From: Bacteriovoracaceae bacterium UBA7317 | GTDB lineage: Bacteria > Bdellovibrionota > Bacteriovoracia > Bacteriovoracales > Bacteriovoracaceae | Length of the DNA: 21,899 bases | Assembly: GCA_002474345.1 (NCBI GenBank) | Contig: DKQD01000027.1 | Location: 1-21,899 of the forward strand | Direction: 5' to 3' | In this document: one piece after another, positions 8,144 to 17,002 of the stretch | How positions within the stretch are numbered: the first letter of the stretch is position 1 | Layout: every line of letters starts with the position of its first letter | Notes under the pieces: generated by a model | Databases searched by the model: none | Seen by the model: only the letters and a program-made list of their open reading frames with translations | Told to the model about the DNA's origin: nothing | Made by a program: the position numbers and the translations under genes

Positions 8144-10207
8144 ATGAAAGGTTATATACCTCTTTTCTCTCTTCTTTTCACATTAATAGGATGTAGTCAT
8201 ATCCCCTTTTGGGATAAAACTCCAAGAAAGCCTGCTCCATTAGAAAAACTTAATCCTATAAAAAAGTCTTCTATAGAAGAGGTCATTACAAGATACAAAA
8301 ATATTGAATCTATCGAAAAAAAACTCACCGGAGTCGCCCGTTGCAATAAAATAAAAGAAGTATCTCGCCCACTTCCTCAAGTACCATATAAGCAATACTT
8401 TTTAATGAAAGAGTGGAAGTGGTGTGGCCAATCAAAAGAAAGTTTTGAAAAAGAGTATAACGCCCTTTTACCTTTAACTCCAAATTGGTTGAAAAAAGAC
8501 TTCTTAAATAAAGGCCTTGAAAAGGCCAGCAGCTTAAACTTAAAGTCTCTAGAAGTATTATTACTAAAGAAACTTATCAAAATATCCAGACATAAGCGTG
8601 AAAAATTGTCCCTAGTTGATAAGGCCTTAGAAATCGAACCTGAAAACAAAAAAATTATTTCTCTTCGACTGGCTATTGCACCAAGGTTTAATAAAAAAAT
8701 AACAAATTTAAATGCCTATAAGGTGGGAAGAGACTTTGAAAAAGAAAGGCAGTTTAAAAAGGCCAGAGAAATATACAAAAAAATAGTGAAGGCCAAAAAC
8801 AGTTCTATTGAAATGAAAATAAAGGCCTGGGAAAGAATCAAAGCAAGCTATAAGAATCAAAGGAACGAGAAAAAATATATTCTTAAAATAAAGGAAATGA
8901 GCCGATTTTTAAAAAGAAAGCTCAAAAGCTCACCAAATAAAGCTTTAATTGAAAAAGAGTGGTGGAAAAATGAAATAAGGTATGCAAGAGCAATTTGGAC
9001 TATTCATGATAGAAAGAAGGCCATAAAAATATTAAAAGGCCTCTTAAGACAAAAGAACATACCTTCAAATCAAAGGTCTTATGCACTTTTTTTACTTTCG
9101 GGCATTGAAGTAGAAAAGAAAAATTATAAAAGTTCATTAAATTACTTATTGAAAGCAGATAGAGTAAAGAAAATAAAAAAGGACTTAAAAAATAAGATTA
9201 CCTGGTCCATAGGTTGGAATTACTTCTTGCTAAATGAATTTGAAAAAAGTGCTGCATACTTTAAAAAAGAAAAAGAGAAAGTAGATAACTACTACCTAAA
9301 ATTAAAATTTGCATTTTGGGAAAGTATATCTTACGAAAAAACAGGACAGATTAAGAGAGCCGAAAAAGAATGGGCTAATTTATACGAAGAAGCTCCCTTC
9401 ACTTATTATGGTGTTATTTCTCAACTCAAATTAAATAAACCTTTCCTGCCTATATTTAAAGATCAAAAGAAAAGCTTTGATGAAATTAAAAATATAGACC
9501 CCGTTTTCTATTTTATTAAGAAAACTAATAATGGAAGACATGCAAAAGCATACTTAAAAAATAAGACTAGAAATATTAAATCAATTGAAGAATTAAAAAA
9601 GCTTATTCCTTTTTTTAACTCCATTGGTTGGCACCAAGGCCTTTTTCATAAATTTTATTCTATAAACCCAAAAACAAGAACTCCTCATACGGAGGAATTC
9701 TTTCATAATCTTTTTCCAACACCATTTGAAGATTCTATTAATAAGGCTTCTAAAAAATATAATATAGAACGTGAAATTATATATTCCATTACAAGGCAAG
9801 AGTCTGCCTTCGAACTTTTTAGCAGGAGTCACGCAGAGGCATATGGACCAATGCAAATAACTCCAGAGAATGCGAAAAGGCTCTCAAAAAGATACAAAAT
9901 TCCTTATGGACAGGCGAAAGACCTTTATAATCCACAAATTAATTTTGACCTTGGAAGTGCTCTCTTAAAGGGACTTCAAAAGAAATTTAATCAGCAGTTT
10001 ATATTTTATATAGCAGCTTACAATGCCAATAATGCTTCTGTCAGGAGGTGGGCGGAAGAAAGGTATGATGGAGACGCATTTAAGTTTATTGAATTGATTC
10101 CTTATAATGAAACAAAAAATTATGTAATGCTTGTTCTAAGAAACTACATTAACTACAAAAGGGTTACCAACAAAAAGCCTTTTTACTTCCCGAGGGATAT
10201 TCTCTAA
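8144..10207 (+). CDS. Lipoprotein soluble lytic murein transglycosylase (Slt70-like, GH23)
   Basis: This enzyme cleaves peptidoglycan between MurNAc and GlcNAc, forming 1,6-anhydroMurNAc ends. The ATG at 8144 is chosen because AAGGA lies 8 bases upstream; a GTG directly before it is less likely. The product is 687 residues, close to Slt70 plus an extension. Residues 1-17 are a lipoprotein signal peptide ending LIGC, so it is membrane-anchored where E. coli Slt70 is soluble. Residues about 40-520 are lysine-rich helical repeats, like the superhelical U domain. The SLT domain spans about 530-675: catalytic Glu553 in SITRQESAF, AYGPMQITP (usually GLMQ), IAAYNANNASVRRW, and FIELIPYNETKNYV. It stands alone, convergent with lolA, 24 bases apart. 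It may be envelope remodelling or housekeeping; the sequence does not decide. Confidence 0.9.
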   Translation: MKGYIPLFSLLFTLIGCSHIPFWDKTPRKPAPLEKLNPIKKSSIEEVITRYKNIESIEKKLTGVARCNKIKEVSRPLPQVPYKQYFLMKEWKWCGQSKESFEKEYNALLPLTPNWLKKDFLNKGLEKASSLNLKSLEVLLLKKLIKISRHKREKLSLVDKALEIEPENKKIISLRLAIAPRFNKKITNLNAYKVGRDFEKERQFKKAREIYKKIVKAKNSSIEMKIKAWERIKASYKNQRNEKKYILKIKEMSRFLKRKLKSSPNKALIEKEWWKNEIRYARAIWTIHDRKKAIKILKGLLRQKNIPSNQRSYALFLLSGIEVEKKNYKSSLNYLLKADRVKKIKKDLKNKITWSIGWNYFLLNEFEKSAAYFKKEKEKVDNYYLKLKFAFWESISYEKTGQIKRAEKEWANLYEEAPFTYYGVISQLKLNKPFLPIFKDQKKSFDEIKNIDPVFYFIKKTNNGRHAKAYLKNKTRNIKSIEELKKLIPFFNSIGWHQGLFHKFYSINPKTRTPHTEEFFHNLFPTPFEDSINKASKKYNIEREIIYSITRQESAFELFSRSHAEAYGPMQITPENAKRLSKRYKIPYGQAKDLYNPQINFDLGSALLKGLQKKFNQQFIFYIAAYNANNASVRRWAEERYDGDAFKFIELIPYNETKNYVMLVLRNYINYKRVTNKKPFYFPRDIL

Positions 10208-10231
10208 AGGTTTTTCCCAATTAGATTAGTT

Positions 10232-10879
10232 TTAGTTTGAAATCTGAGTATTATCGGGGATCTTAAAAATGAATCTATTTTTTGCAAATTTCACAGATTG
10301 CTCGATTTTTGAAAAAACCATCTTAACAATACGTTTATCCGTATAATGAAGATCAATATAACTAACATCTCTAAATTGAAGTACTCCCTTAGTTTTATTA
10401 AAACTCAAAATAGATTTTTTAATACCTATTTCCGCCATTACACTTTTCGAAAAGCTTACCTCGTAGAGGTTATTTTTATTTTTTACTTTATAATAATCAT
10501 TATTATTCAACCCAGTTTTTAGAATATCAAAAAACTTTGAGATAACCATTTTACCTGTTTTCTTAATCAGAACTTCACCAGGTTCACCATCAACAAAAGG
10601 CGCGTTGTAATACCAAGTAGTTTTAGGATTTGAAACGAAAATGGTTTTATCTGGTGAGGTTATTTCAAAACGAACTCTCCCTGGATAAAAATATTCAATA
10701 TGCCCCTTCGTAACTTTTTCTTTTCCCGACAGAGAGCTCTTATAAGATTGCTTAAAATAAGCTTTAAATGTATCAGGAATAAAATTTTTTCCAGTTAAAG
10801 ACACGCTCTTTGCTAAACAATTACTTCCAACTAAATATAATAAAATAAAAAGAACTTTTACAAAACGACCCATAACCAC
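10232..10879 (-). CDS. lolA: Outer-membrane lipoprotein carrier protein LolA
   Basis: LolA is the periplasmic chaperone that accepts lipoproteins from the LolCDE complex and carries them to the outer membrane. The 215 residues match the family size. Residues 1-23 form a signal peptide ending NCLA, probably cleaved before KSVS. The hallmark stretch GHIEYFYPGRVRFEITSPD, followed by SNPKTTWYYNAPF (about 59-95), is the LolA 'pGrfRw.y..P..q.lvsdG..lW.Y.p' region. The start taken is the GTG at 10879, 6 bases after AAGGA; an ATG two codons later sits 12 bases away. The AAGGA overlaps the TAA stop of smc, so the two are likely translated from one mRNA. It presumably serves the lipoproteins encoded in this genome, including the two here. 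Confidence 0.85.
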   Translation of the reverse strand: MVMGRFVKVLFILLYLVGSNCLAKSVSLTGKNFIPDTFKAYFKQSYKSSLSGKEKVTKGHIEYFYPGRVRFEITSPDKTIFVSNPKTTWYYNAPFVDGEPGEVLIKKTGKMVISKFFDILKTGLNNNDYYKVKNKNNLYEVSFSKSVMAEIGIKKSILSFNKTKGVLQFRDVSYIDLHYTDKRIVKMVFSKIEQSVKFAKNRFIFKIPDNTQISN

Positions 10880-10885
10880 TATACA

Positions 10886-10890
10886 TCCTT
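10886..10890 (-). promoter_or_regulatory. lolA ribosome binding site embedded in the smc stop codon
   Basis: On the minus strand the smc terminator codon TAA reads directly into GGA, giving TAAGGA. The AAGGA sits 6 bases before the lolA GTG start. A ribosome finishing smc would end on the lolA initiation signal, which supports coupled translation and decides the GTG over the ATG at 10873. Confidence 0.6.
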
Positions 10891-13800
10891 ATTGTAACTG
10901 AATAGACATTGTTTTCGAAATTCCCGGCTCTTGCATAGTTACACCATAAAGGCGATCGTTGAGCTCCATTGTCTTCTTATTATGCGTAATTAGAATAAAT
11001 TGAGATTCTGAGCTCATTTCTCTTAACAAGTCATTAAATCGCCCAACATTGGCATCATCTAAAGGAGCATCAACCTCATCCAGTAAACAAAAAGGAGATG
11101 GCTTAACAAGAAAAATCGAAAAGATTAAGCTTACGGCCGTTAAGGCTTTTTCACCACCAGACATTAGGTTAATATTCTGCATTTTTTTGCCAGGTGGTCT
11201 AGCAATGATATCTATGCCTGCATCTGGATCATCAAAGCCCCCTGTAATTTTAAGGCTACTCTCTCCACCTCCAAAAATAATTGGGAATACTTTTTCAAAT
11301 CTCTCATTAACCTCCAAAAAGGCCTCTTTAAATCTTTCTTTAGACTTCTTATCAATTTGAGCGATAGCAGCTTCTAAATCTAATAATGATCTACTTAATT
11401 CATCTTCTTGATCTTTTAAAAAGTCGAATCTAACTTTTTGATGATTATAGTCTTCTATAGCCTGCCAATTAATTTCTCCTAGAGCGTTGTATTGGGCCTT
11501 ATAGTTTTTAAATTTGCTCTGCCACTCTTTTACTTCCTGAGGAAATCTTTTTTGAAACTCAAAGCTTTCTTTTTCTATTTGAACTTCCGTTCCATCATTC
11601 AAAGTTTCTACAAAAAGATCGTCTAAAGAGTTTAACTCTTCATAATCTTCATCGATAAAATTTAAAAATTTGCCAACTGATTTTCTCAAGTCTATTTTAT
11701 ATTTTTCAAAAATATTTTTAACAATCTCTTCTTCCTCTAAAAGGAATCTCTCACTTTTTGTTTCAAATTCTAAAACATCTTTTTCCAACTTATTTATTCT
11801 TGAAGATAAATTTTTAACAAGTTTTCCTTTTTCTTCCATTTCAAGAAGTAAATCGGCTAACTCATCTTTAAAGTTCCCTAAAAGTTCTTCTTTATCAGAA
11901 AGCTCTTCAGCCTTTTCTTTATTCTCAACGGTTAGAGTTTTCGTCTCCTCTTCGAGCGATTCGATAGTATTTTGGCTTTCTTCAAAGGAACTTTCATAAC
12001 TCTGAATTCTCTCTTTTTGTGTCTCAATTTGCTCATTTAAATCTATACTCTGATCTTTAAATGCTTTTAATTTTTCTTCAAAAGAATCTATTTCAATCTT
12101 TTTTCTTAAAAAGTCTTCTTTTTGAGCTTCGTAACTTTTTCTCTCAACTTGTACTTCTTGTTCAAGTTCCTCAAATTTCACTTTGAAAGTTTCAAGCTTT
12201 TCCTCGAGTTCCTCTTTTTCAATCCTTATGGTCTCTTCGCCCTCAATATAACCTAATTTTTCTTGTGAAAAATCTTGTTTCCGCTCTTTTAAGACATTTA
12301 ATCTAGAGGAGTTAAAATTGTGATTTTCTAACTTAATCTCCAATCCCGATTTTTTAACACGGTACTCCTCTCTCACCTTTTGCTTTTTTTCAGAGACAGA
12401 CTTTTGTAGTTCCTTCTTTTCATTTAACTCCTGCTCCAACTTAGCAAGAATTTCTTCTGTGTCCTTAAAAGTTTGCCTGGATACAATTAAATCTTCCTCT
12501 AACTTTTTTATTTTATTGTTTTGCTCCAAAAGGCTTGAAGTATCACTTAGGTTACAGTTTATTATTTTCCCGCCCTGAAACTTTTTAATAAGAACCTTAC
12601 CATCAGCGGAGACGATTCTTTTGAAATTTAGCGTCTTTAAACTGTCACAAAAGTCATCTGGTTTTAATGAATCAACTAAGTAAAACCCTGAAAATGTTTC
12701 TTTAAGCCTTGTCTTCATGTTTTCAGGAATAGAGATAACATCAAATAGTTTTTTTGCGTCGCCATAACCAGCGAGGTTAAGTCTTTCTAAAACTTCTGGT
12801 TCAAATCCATCACTAACAGAGCTCAAGTCGTCGAGATTAGAGACAAAAATATCCAGAGTTTTTTCAGAGTGCTCTTTTTGCCAATCACAGAACTCCTGAA
12901 ATTTATCATCTTTGGAAATAACAACATCAAGGAAGTCATTTAGAAGTACTTGAACACCTTTTTCGTATTTTTCCTCACAATCAATTACATTTCCAAAAAG
13001 TTGATAGTGATCTTTATTTTCACCTAAAAAGTCACTCGTGCCAGACTCCGCGCCCTCAAGCGAGTCTCTCAATTCTCGCAATGACTTTAACATTGTCTCT
13101 TCTTGAATAACTCTACTATTTGCTTCGTCAAAAGCCTTCTTTGACTCTTTAAACTTTATCTCTATATCATCTATTTCTTTTATCGAGTCTTCTTCTTGTT
13201 TTTCTAAAACCTGAAGCTCTCCCTTACGGTCTTGAACTTCTCTTCTTTCTTCGACTACCTCACTAGAAAAACCTAAATAGCGTTTTTCAACCTCTTCAAT
13301 TTCCTTATTTATATCTTCTAAGTTTTTTGATAGTTCTTCTATTTTTGAGGTATTTTTAAACAGGTCTTGATCAACTGTAAGTAACCTTTGATTCTCCTCT
13401 GTCAAAGAACCTTCAAGAATTCTTAAATCTTCTTCTTTTTCTTCAAGGCCTTCCATTAGAGTAGAAAGTTTTTCTTCTTCCTCTTCAAAATCAATATTTT
13501 GCTCTCCAATTACTTCTAACTCTTCTAATTTTTCCTGAACTTCTTCTTTTTTCTGAATTCTTTTTTCTAACTCAACCTCAGATAATTTCTTTTCTCTTTC
13601 AAACCTTTCTACCAAGCTTTCCTTTTCTTCTTTTAACTTAATTAAGCCCTGTAGTTTACTTTCGTTTGAAGCAAGCTCTTTCGAATGAGTATTAAACTCA
13701 TCCTGAAGAAGCTCAACTTTTTCAACATTCTCTTCCTTCAATAGTTTCTTTTCTTCGAGAAAAATTTCTAAAGTATCTTTCTCTTTAAGTTTTTCTGCAA

Positions 13801-14581
13801 TTTCTATTTTCTTTTCGGAAACTGAGTTTTTCCCATCCTTATACTTTTTTAGAAGGTCAAACACTTTATGAGAGTTAGTTATTAACTCACCTTTTTTAAT
13901 TTTTTCTTTTAAGCTCCTCGCCTTCTCAGCCTTTTCAGATTGAGACTTTAAGGACTTTAAGTTTTTTTCAATTTCATTTTTTAAGTCACTTAGCCTGGAC
14001 ATGTTGGCTTGAGTTTGATCAATTTTTCTGAGTGACTCTCTCTTTCTAATTTTAAACTTCGTAATCCCTGCCACCTCTTCAATCATCATTCGTCTTTCTT
14101 CAGGCTTTGCCTGAACAAGCCGATTAATTTCACCCTGAGCAATAATCGAGTAGGATTTTGAACCTGCGCCAGTATCCATGAAAACTTCTTGAATATCCTT
14201 TAACCTGCTAGGTAAGTCATTTATTCTATATTCTGACTCACCATTTCTATATAGCTTTCTTGTTAACTGAATTTCTGAAGGACTACTAACTTTTTGACCG
14301 ATGTGAATGTGTTTCTTTGTATCGTTATCTAAAACAAGAGAAACCTCTGCCCAGGAGCCAGGATTATATTTAGATGAACCAGCGAAAATAACATCTTTCA
14401 TGCTATTTCCTCTTAGGTGCTTTGCTGATTGTTCTCCCATTACCCAAAAAAGTGCATCGACAATATTCGACTTTCCACATCCATTAGGACCTACAATCCC
14501 TGTTATCCCCTCATCAAAATGTATTGTCGTTCTGTCTTTAAAAGATTTAAATCCTTGAATCACCAGTCTTTTGAGTTTCAC
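10889..14581 (-). CDS. smc: Chromosome segregation and condensation ATPase SMC
   Basis: SMC is the core ATPase of bacterial condensin, which extrudes DNA loops and separates sister origins. The 1230-residue protein is full length for the family (about 1190). The N-terminal head has Walker A GPNGCGKSN at 31-39 and the Q-loop IIAQGEINRL near 149. A coiled coil of Glu/Lys-rich heptads runs from about 175 to 515. The hinge spans about 525-675 (YQLFGNVIDCEEKYEKGVQ to FQGGKI), followed by the returning coiled coil. The C-terminal head has the ABC signature LMSGGEKALTAVSL near 1139 and Walker B FCLLDEVDAPLDDAN, with D1168/E1169. The start is a GTG at 14581, 8 bases after GAGGA. The kleisin partners ScpA and ScpB are not in the window. 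It lies downstream of tRNA-Pro and directly upstream of lolA on the same strand. Confidence 0.97.
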   Translation of the reverse strand: MKLKRLVIQGFKSFKDRTTIHFDEGITGIVGPNGCGKSNIVDALFWVMGEQSAKHLRGNSMKDVIFAGSSKYNPGSWAEVSLVLDNDTKKHIHIGQKVSSPSEIQLTRKLYRNGESEYRINDLPSRLKDIQEVFMDTGAGSKSYSIIAQGEINRLVQAKPEERRMMIEEVAGITKFKIRKRESLRKIDQTQANMSRLSDLKNEIEKNLKSLKSQSEKAEKARSLKEKIKKGELITNSHKVFDLLKKYKDGKNSVSEKKIEIAEKLKEKDTLEIFLEEKKLLKEENVEKVELLQDEFNTHSKELASNESKLQGLIKLKEEKESLVERFEREKKLSEVELEKRIQKKEEVQEKLEELEVIGEQNIDFEEEEEKLSTLMEGLEEKEEDLRILEGSLTEENQRLLTVDQDLFKNTSKIEELSKNLEDINKEIEEVEKRYLGFSSEVVEERREVQDRKGELQVLEKQEEDSIKEIDDIEIKFKESKKAFDEANSRVIQEETMLKSLRELRDSLEGAESGTSDFLGENKDHYQLFGNVIDCEEKYEKGVQVLLNDFLDVVISKDDKFQEFCDWQKEHSEKTLDIFVSNLDDLSSVSDGFEPEVLERLNLAGYGDAKKLFDVISIPENMKTRLKETFSGFYLVDSLKPDDFCDSLKTLNFKRIVSADGKVLIKKFQGGKIINCNLSDTSSLLEQNNKIKKLEEDLIVSRQTFKDTEEILAKLEQELNEKKELQKSVSEKKQKVREEYRVKKSGLEIKLENHNFNSSRLNVLKERKQDFSQEKLGYIEGEETIRIEKEELEEKLETFKVKFEELEQEVQVERKSYEAQKEDFLRKKIEIDSFEEKLKAFKDQSIDLNEQIETQKERIQSYESSFEESQNTIESLEEETKTLTVENKEKAEELSDKEELLGNFKDELADLLLEMEEKGKLVKNLSSRINKLEKDVLEFETKSERFLLEEEEIVKNIFEKYKIDLRKSVGKFLNFIDEDYEELNSLDDLFVETLNDGTEVQIEKESFEFQKRFPQEVKEWQSKFKNYKAQYNALGEINWQAIEDYNHQKVRFDFLKDQEDELSRSLLDLEAAIAQIDKKSKERFKEAFLEVNERFEKVFPIIFGGGESSLKITGGFDDPDAGIDIIARPPGKKMQNINLMSGGEKALTAVSLIFSIFLVKPSPFCLLDEVDAPLDDANVGRFNDLLREMSSESQFILITHNKKTMELNDRLYGVTMQEPGISKTMSIQLQ

Positions 14582-14634
14582 CTAACTTTTCCTCGCTTAA
14601 AAATAAGGGATATGCAGTATAAACTGAAAGTCTC

Positions 14635-14654
14635 CCACAGCGTACACTTTGTGG
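14635..14654. repeat. Small inverted repeat in the smc leader
   Basis: CCACA (14635-14639) and TGTGG (14650-14654) flank a 10-base spacer in the 135-base gap between tRNA-Pro and smc. It is GC-richer than its surroundings and about 55 bases upstream of the smc start. It may be a protein site or a weak RNA hairpin in the smc leader; its role is not evident. Confidence 0.25.
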
Positions 14655-14716
14655 CAAAATTTTTGGCCATCTTAGTAACTCAGATGAAATCAATGAATAT
14701 TAAGGGAAAAAAGAAA

Positions 14717-14793
14717 TGGTCGGAGCGAGAGGATTTGAACCTCCGACCCCCTGCTCCCAAAGCAGATGCGCTACCAAGCTGCGCTACGCTCCG
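14717..14793 (-). tRNA. tRNA-Pro, anticodon UGG
   Basis: Reading the minus strand, the gene folds into a standard 77-nt cloverleaf. The acceptor stem is CGGAGCG paired with CGCTCCG, the D-arm stem is GCGC/GCGC, and the anticodon loop TTTGGGA carries TGG, read for proline codons CCN with CCA as the direct match. The T-loop is TTCAAAT. The discriminator A is followed by an encoded CCA (plus strand TGG at 14717-14719). A proline tRNA starting with C is typical of bacteria. It lies between rdgB and smc on the same strand, so it may be processed from a longer transcript beginning at rph. Confidence 0.96.
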
Positions 14794-14835
14794 ACTAAAT
14801 GCCTTTAAGTAAAAGCTAAACCTGTATAATTAATT

Positions 14836-15465
14836 TCATACATTTTGGCAAACTCTTTCCTTAAAGAATTCTATCGCATGGCGACATGCTTTTGCTCGGT
14901 GAGAGTTTTCCTTCTTCCAACTTGGATTTTCAGCTAAAGTAAATAACTTTGCAATTTCCTTCTCTTCGAGGGGCTCTCCATGATCAAAAGGGATAAAAAC
15001 AGGGTCATAACCAAACCCCCCACTTCCCGTTACAGCATTTGCTATATATCCAGTTAGCCTTCCTTCAAAGAAAAACACCTCTTTTGGACTTAGGTAAAAG
15101 CACAAAACACAAGTAAAAGCCGCCTGCCTGTCTTCAAACCCTTGACCTTGAAGCTTATCAAGAAGAAGGTTAACCCTATCGCTATCGGAAAGGCCTTCCC
15201 CACCAAATCTAGCTGAATAAATACCCAACTCATCTGGCAAACTTAAAACATCTAAGCCCGAATCATCACTCATAGTAGGAGTATTAAACTTCTCATAGTA
15301 TGCCTTTGCTTTTAAATAGGCATTTTCAGTATAGCTTCCACCACTTTCTTCAACCTCTAACGATTCTTGGGCCTTTAAAATTGAGAAAGTGGAACCTACC
15401 TGACCCAACATTTTTTTAAACTCTTCAAACTTATGAAGATTTGCAGAAGCTAATAATATTTCCAT
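14836..15465 (-). CDS. rdgB: dITP/XTP pyrophosphatase RdgB (HAM1 family)
   Basis: RdgB hydrolyses non-canonical purine nucleoside triphosphates (dITP, ITP, XTP) to monophosphates and keeps deaminated bases out of DNA and RNA. The 209 residues fit the family. Key motifs: ASANLHKFEEF at 6-16 (substrate-binding S/T-x-N-x-x-K), EESGGSYTENAYLKAKAY near 39-56, MSDDSGLDVLSLPDELGIYSARF near 65-87 with the catalytic Asp in DDSGL, GFGYDPVF at 150-157, and NSHRAKA at 187-193. The ATG at 15465 shares its A with the TAA stop of rph (TAATG), showing translational coupling. rph-rdgB pairing is common in bacteria and supports both calls. Confidence 0.95.
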   Translation of the reverse strand: MEILLASANLHKFEEFKKMLGQVGSTFSILKAQESLEVEESGGSYTENAYLKAKAYYEKFNTPTMSDDSGLDVLSLPDELGIYSARFGGEGLSDSDRVNLLLDKLQGQGFEDRQAAFTCVLCFYLSPKEVFFFEGRLTGYIANAVTGSGGFGYDPVFIPFDHGEPLEEKEIAKLFTLAENPSWKKENSHRAKACRHAIEFFKERVCQNV

Positions 15466-16169
15466 TACAGTAAAGCCCTCTTTTGTTCTTCAAAGACCTT
15501 TTTTAAAGCTTTTTCAGCGCAATCGACTAAAGCACCCAATTGCTCTTTAGAGAAAGGTACTCCTTCAGCAGTTCCTTGTATTTCAACGAACTCACCATCA
15601 TGCGTCATAACTATATTCATATCAGTTTCACAGCTTGAATCCTCTTCATAGTTTAAGTCAGCAATAACCTTGCCTTGTCCATTAATTCCAACACTCAAGG
15701 CAGCTAGGCTCTTTTTAACTGGGTTTTTTTCAATCACCCCTTCAGAGATTAGCTTCCTACAAGCCAACTCTAGAGCTACATAAGCTCCTGAGATAGAAGC
15801 AGTTCTCGTACCCCCATCTGCAATTAAAACATCGCAATCAATAGTTATCGATCTTTCTCCTAAGCTCTCCAAGTCAACAACGGCCCTTAAGCTTCTTCCA
15901 ATAAGCCTTTGGATTTCTTGAGTTCTACCTGAAACTTTACTTCTTTCTCTTCGACTTCTTGTATGTGTGGAGCTCGGTAACATAGAATACTCAGCTGTAA
16001 TCCATCCCCTTTCTTGTCCTCTCATAAAGGGTGGTACACTTTCTTCTATACTAGCAGTCACCTGTACTTTTGTATTTCCAAACTCAACCAATGTACTTCC
16101 AGCCGCATAAGGATTAATGCCTGGCGTAAACTTAATTTCTCTTGGGTTCTCTCTCTCAATCAGTGACAT
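15465..16169 (-). CDS. rph: Ribonuclease PH
   Basis: RNase PH is a phosphate-dependent 3'-5' exoribonuclease that trims the 3' ends of tRNA precursors. The 234-residue protein covers the whole family fold: [17 protein letters not shown] (19-35), [18 protein letters not shown] (54-71), the phosphate-binding [17 protein letters not shown] (80-96), [20 protein letters not shown] (110-129) and [17 protein letters not shown] (170-186, catalytic Asp region), ending with [12 protein letters not shown]. The ATG at 16169 has GGAG 5 bases upstream. It is the first gene of the minus-strand run rph-rdgB-tRNA-Pro-smc-lolA and is divergent from birA with 78 bases between. The C-terminus appears intact. Confidence 0.97.
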   Translation of the reverse strand: MSLIERENPREIKFTPGINPYAAGSTLVEFGNTKVQVTASIEESVPPFMRGQERGWITAEYSMLPSSTHTRSRRERSKVSGRTQEIQRLIGRSLRAVVDLESLGERSITIDCDVLIADGGTRTASISGAYVALELACRKLISEGVIEKNPVKKSLAALSVGINGQGKVIADLNYEEDSSCETDMNIVMTHDGEFVEIQGTAEGVPFSKEQLGALVDCAEKALKKVFEEQKRALL

Positions 16170-16247
16170 ACAATCTCCGGTATTATAGTTTTTGCTAGGT
16201 TTTTTATTACAATAATTAGTCTACAAAATCCATAGGCCTCAAAAGTC

Positions 16248-16994
16248 ATGACAACAAAGATTTCTCACCTTCACTACGAAAAGGTCCATTCGACACAAAA
16301 CCTACTTAAAAGCCAGCTACTTGATCAAAAATCATCGATTGAAAAAGAAGAAGTCGTACAAAACATACTCATTTCAACTTCAAATCAATCTAATGGAGTT
16401 GGAAGGCATGGAAACAAATGGGATAGTTTCAAAAACTCTTTGGCTTTTTCTTTTACTATAAAAACTGACCCAACAAAAAACCTTCCTACATTACCTTTAG
16501 AGCTAAGTGCCTATCTTGCAGAATGGTTAAATTTAAAGACAGGAAAAAAATTAAAGGTAAAGTGGCCCAACGACATCTTGACTATTAATGGTGAAAAATG
16601 TGGTGGCATCTTATGTCATTATATTAACCCTAAAATAATCATCGCAGGCATTGGCTTAAATTACGGGCCCATTAATTTTGAGTCAAACAACTTATATAAA
16701 ACAAAGCCGGGTTTTATTTCAGACAAAATTGAGTTATCCGAAAATGATAAAAAAACCCTTCCTCTAGATTTTTATAAGTTTTTTTTAGAAAGGTATCCTT
16801 CAAAGGAAAATAGATTAGCCTCATGGGAAAAACTCTGTATTCACATGAATAAACCTGTTAAAATTTCTCACTCAGAAAATAGCTTTAAAGAGGGAATATT
16901 CAAAGGAATTGGTTCAAATGGTGAAGCAATTCTTGAGCTTGAAAATAAAAGACAAGAAAAATTCATGTCAGGTTCGCTTAATATAATTTCATAA
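16248..16994 (+). CDS. birA: Biotin-[acetyl-CoA carboxylase] ligase, stand-alone catalytic form
   Basis: This enzyme makes biotinyl-AMP and transfers biotin to a lysine of the carboxyl carrier protein (AccB). At 248 residues it lacks the N-terminal helix-turn-helix of E. coli BirA, so it is probably not a repressor. The first residues HYEKVHSTQNLLK match the 'v.STn..l' start of the catalytic domain. The biotinoyl-AMP loop reads NGVGRHGNKW at 49-58, against the E. coli GRGRRGRKW; the Arg equivalent to E. coli R118 (R53) is kept, but three of the other Arg/Gly-loop positions differ. VKWPNDILTINGEKCGGIL (104-122) contains KWPND and the active-site Lys117. IIAGIGLNYG is the family GIGiN motif. 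The ribosome binding site before the ATG is weak. Confidence 0.9.
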   Translation: MTTKISHLHYEKVHSTQNLLKSQLLDQKSSIEKEEVVQNILISTSNQSNGVGRHGNKWDSFKNSLAFSFTIKTDPTKNLPTLPLELSAYLAEWLNLKTGKKLKVKWPNDILTINGEKCGGILCHYINPKIIIAGIGLNYGPINFESNNLYKTKPGFISDKIELSENDKKTLPLDFYKFFLERYPSKENRLASWEKLCIHMNKPVKISHSENSFKEGIFKGIGSNGEAILELENKRQEKFMSGSLNIIS

Positions 16995-17002
16995 ATTAAT
17001 TC

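Noticed and set aside
8428..9640. Cluster of GGCC tetramers in the lytic transglycosylase gene
   Set aside because: Most are AAGGCC, encoding Lys-Ala in a lysine-rich helical region, so codon choice explains them better than a methylation or recombination signal.
14652..14669. Near-palindrome TGGCAAAATTTTTGGCCA upstream of smc as a terminator
   Set aside because: The arms have no loop and no T-run in the right position for either strand, so it cannot act as a normal hairpin terminator.
14429..14812. Plus-strand open frame running across the smc start and the tRNA-Pro gene
   Set aside because: It overlaps a clear tRNA and the conserved SMC head on the opposite strand and has no recognisable product.
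16182..16187. Perfect TATAAT on the minus strand upstream of rph
   Set aside because: Its expected start of transcription would fall inside the rph ribosome binding site, and the best -35-like hexamer is 19 bases away. It is probably chance in AT-rich DNA.
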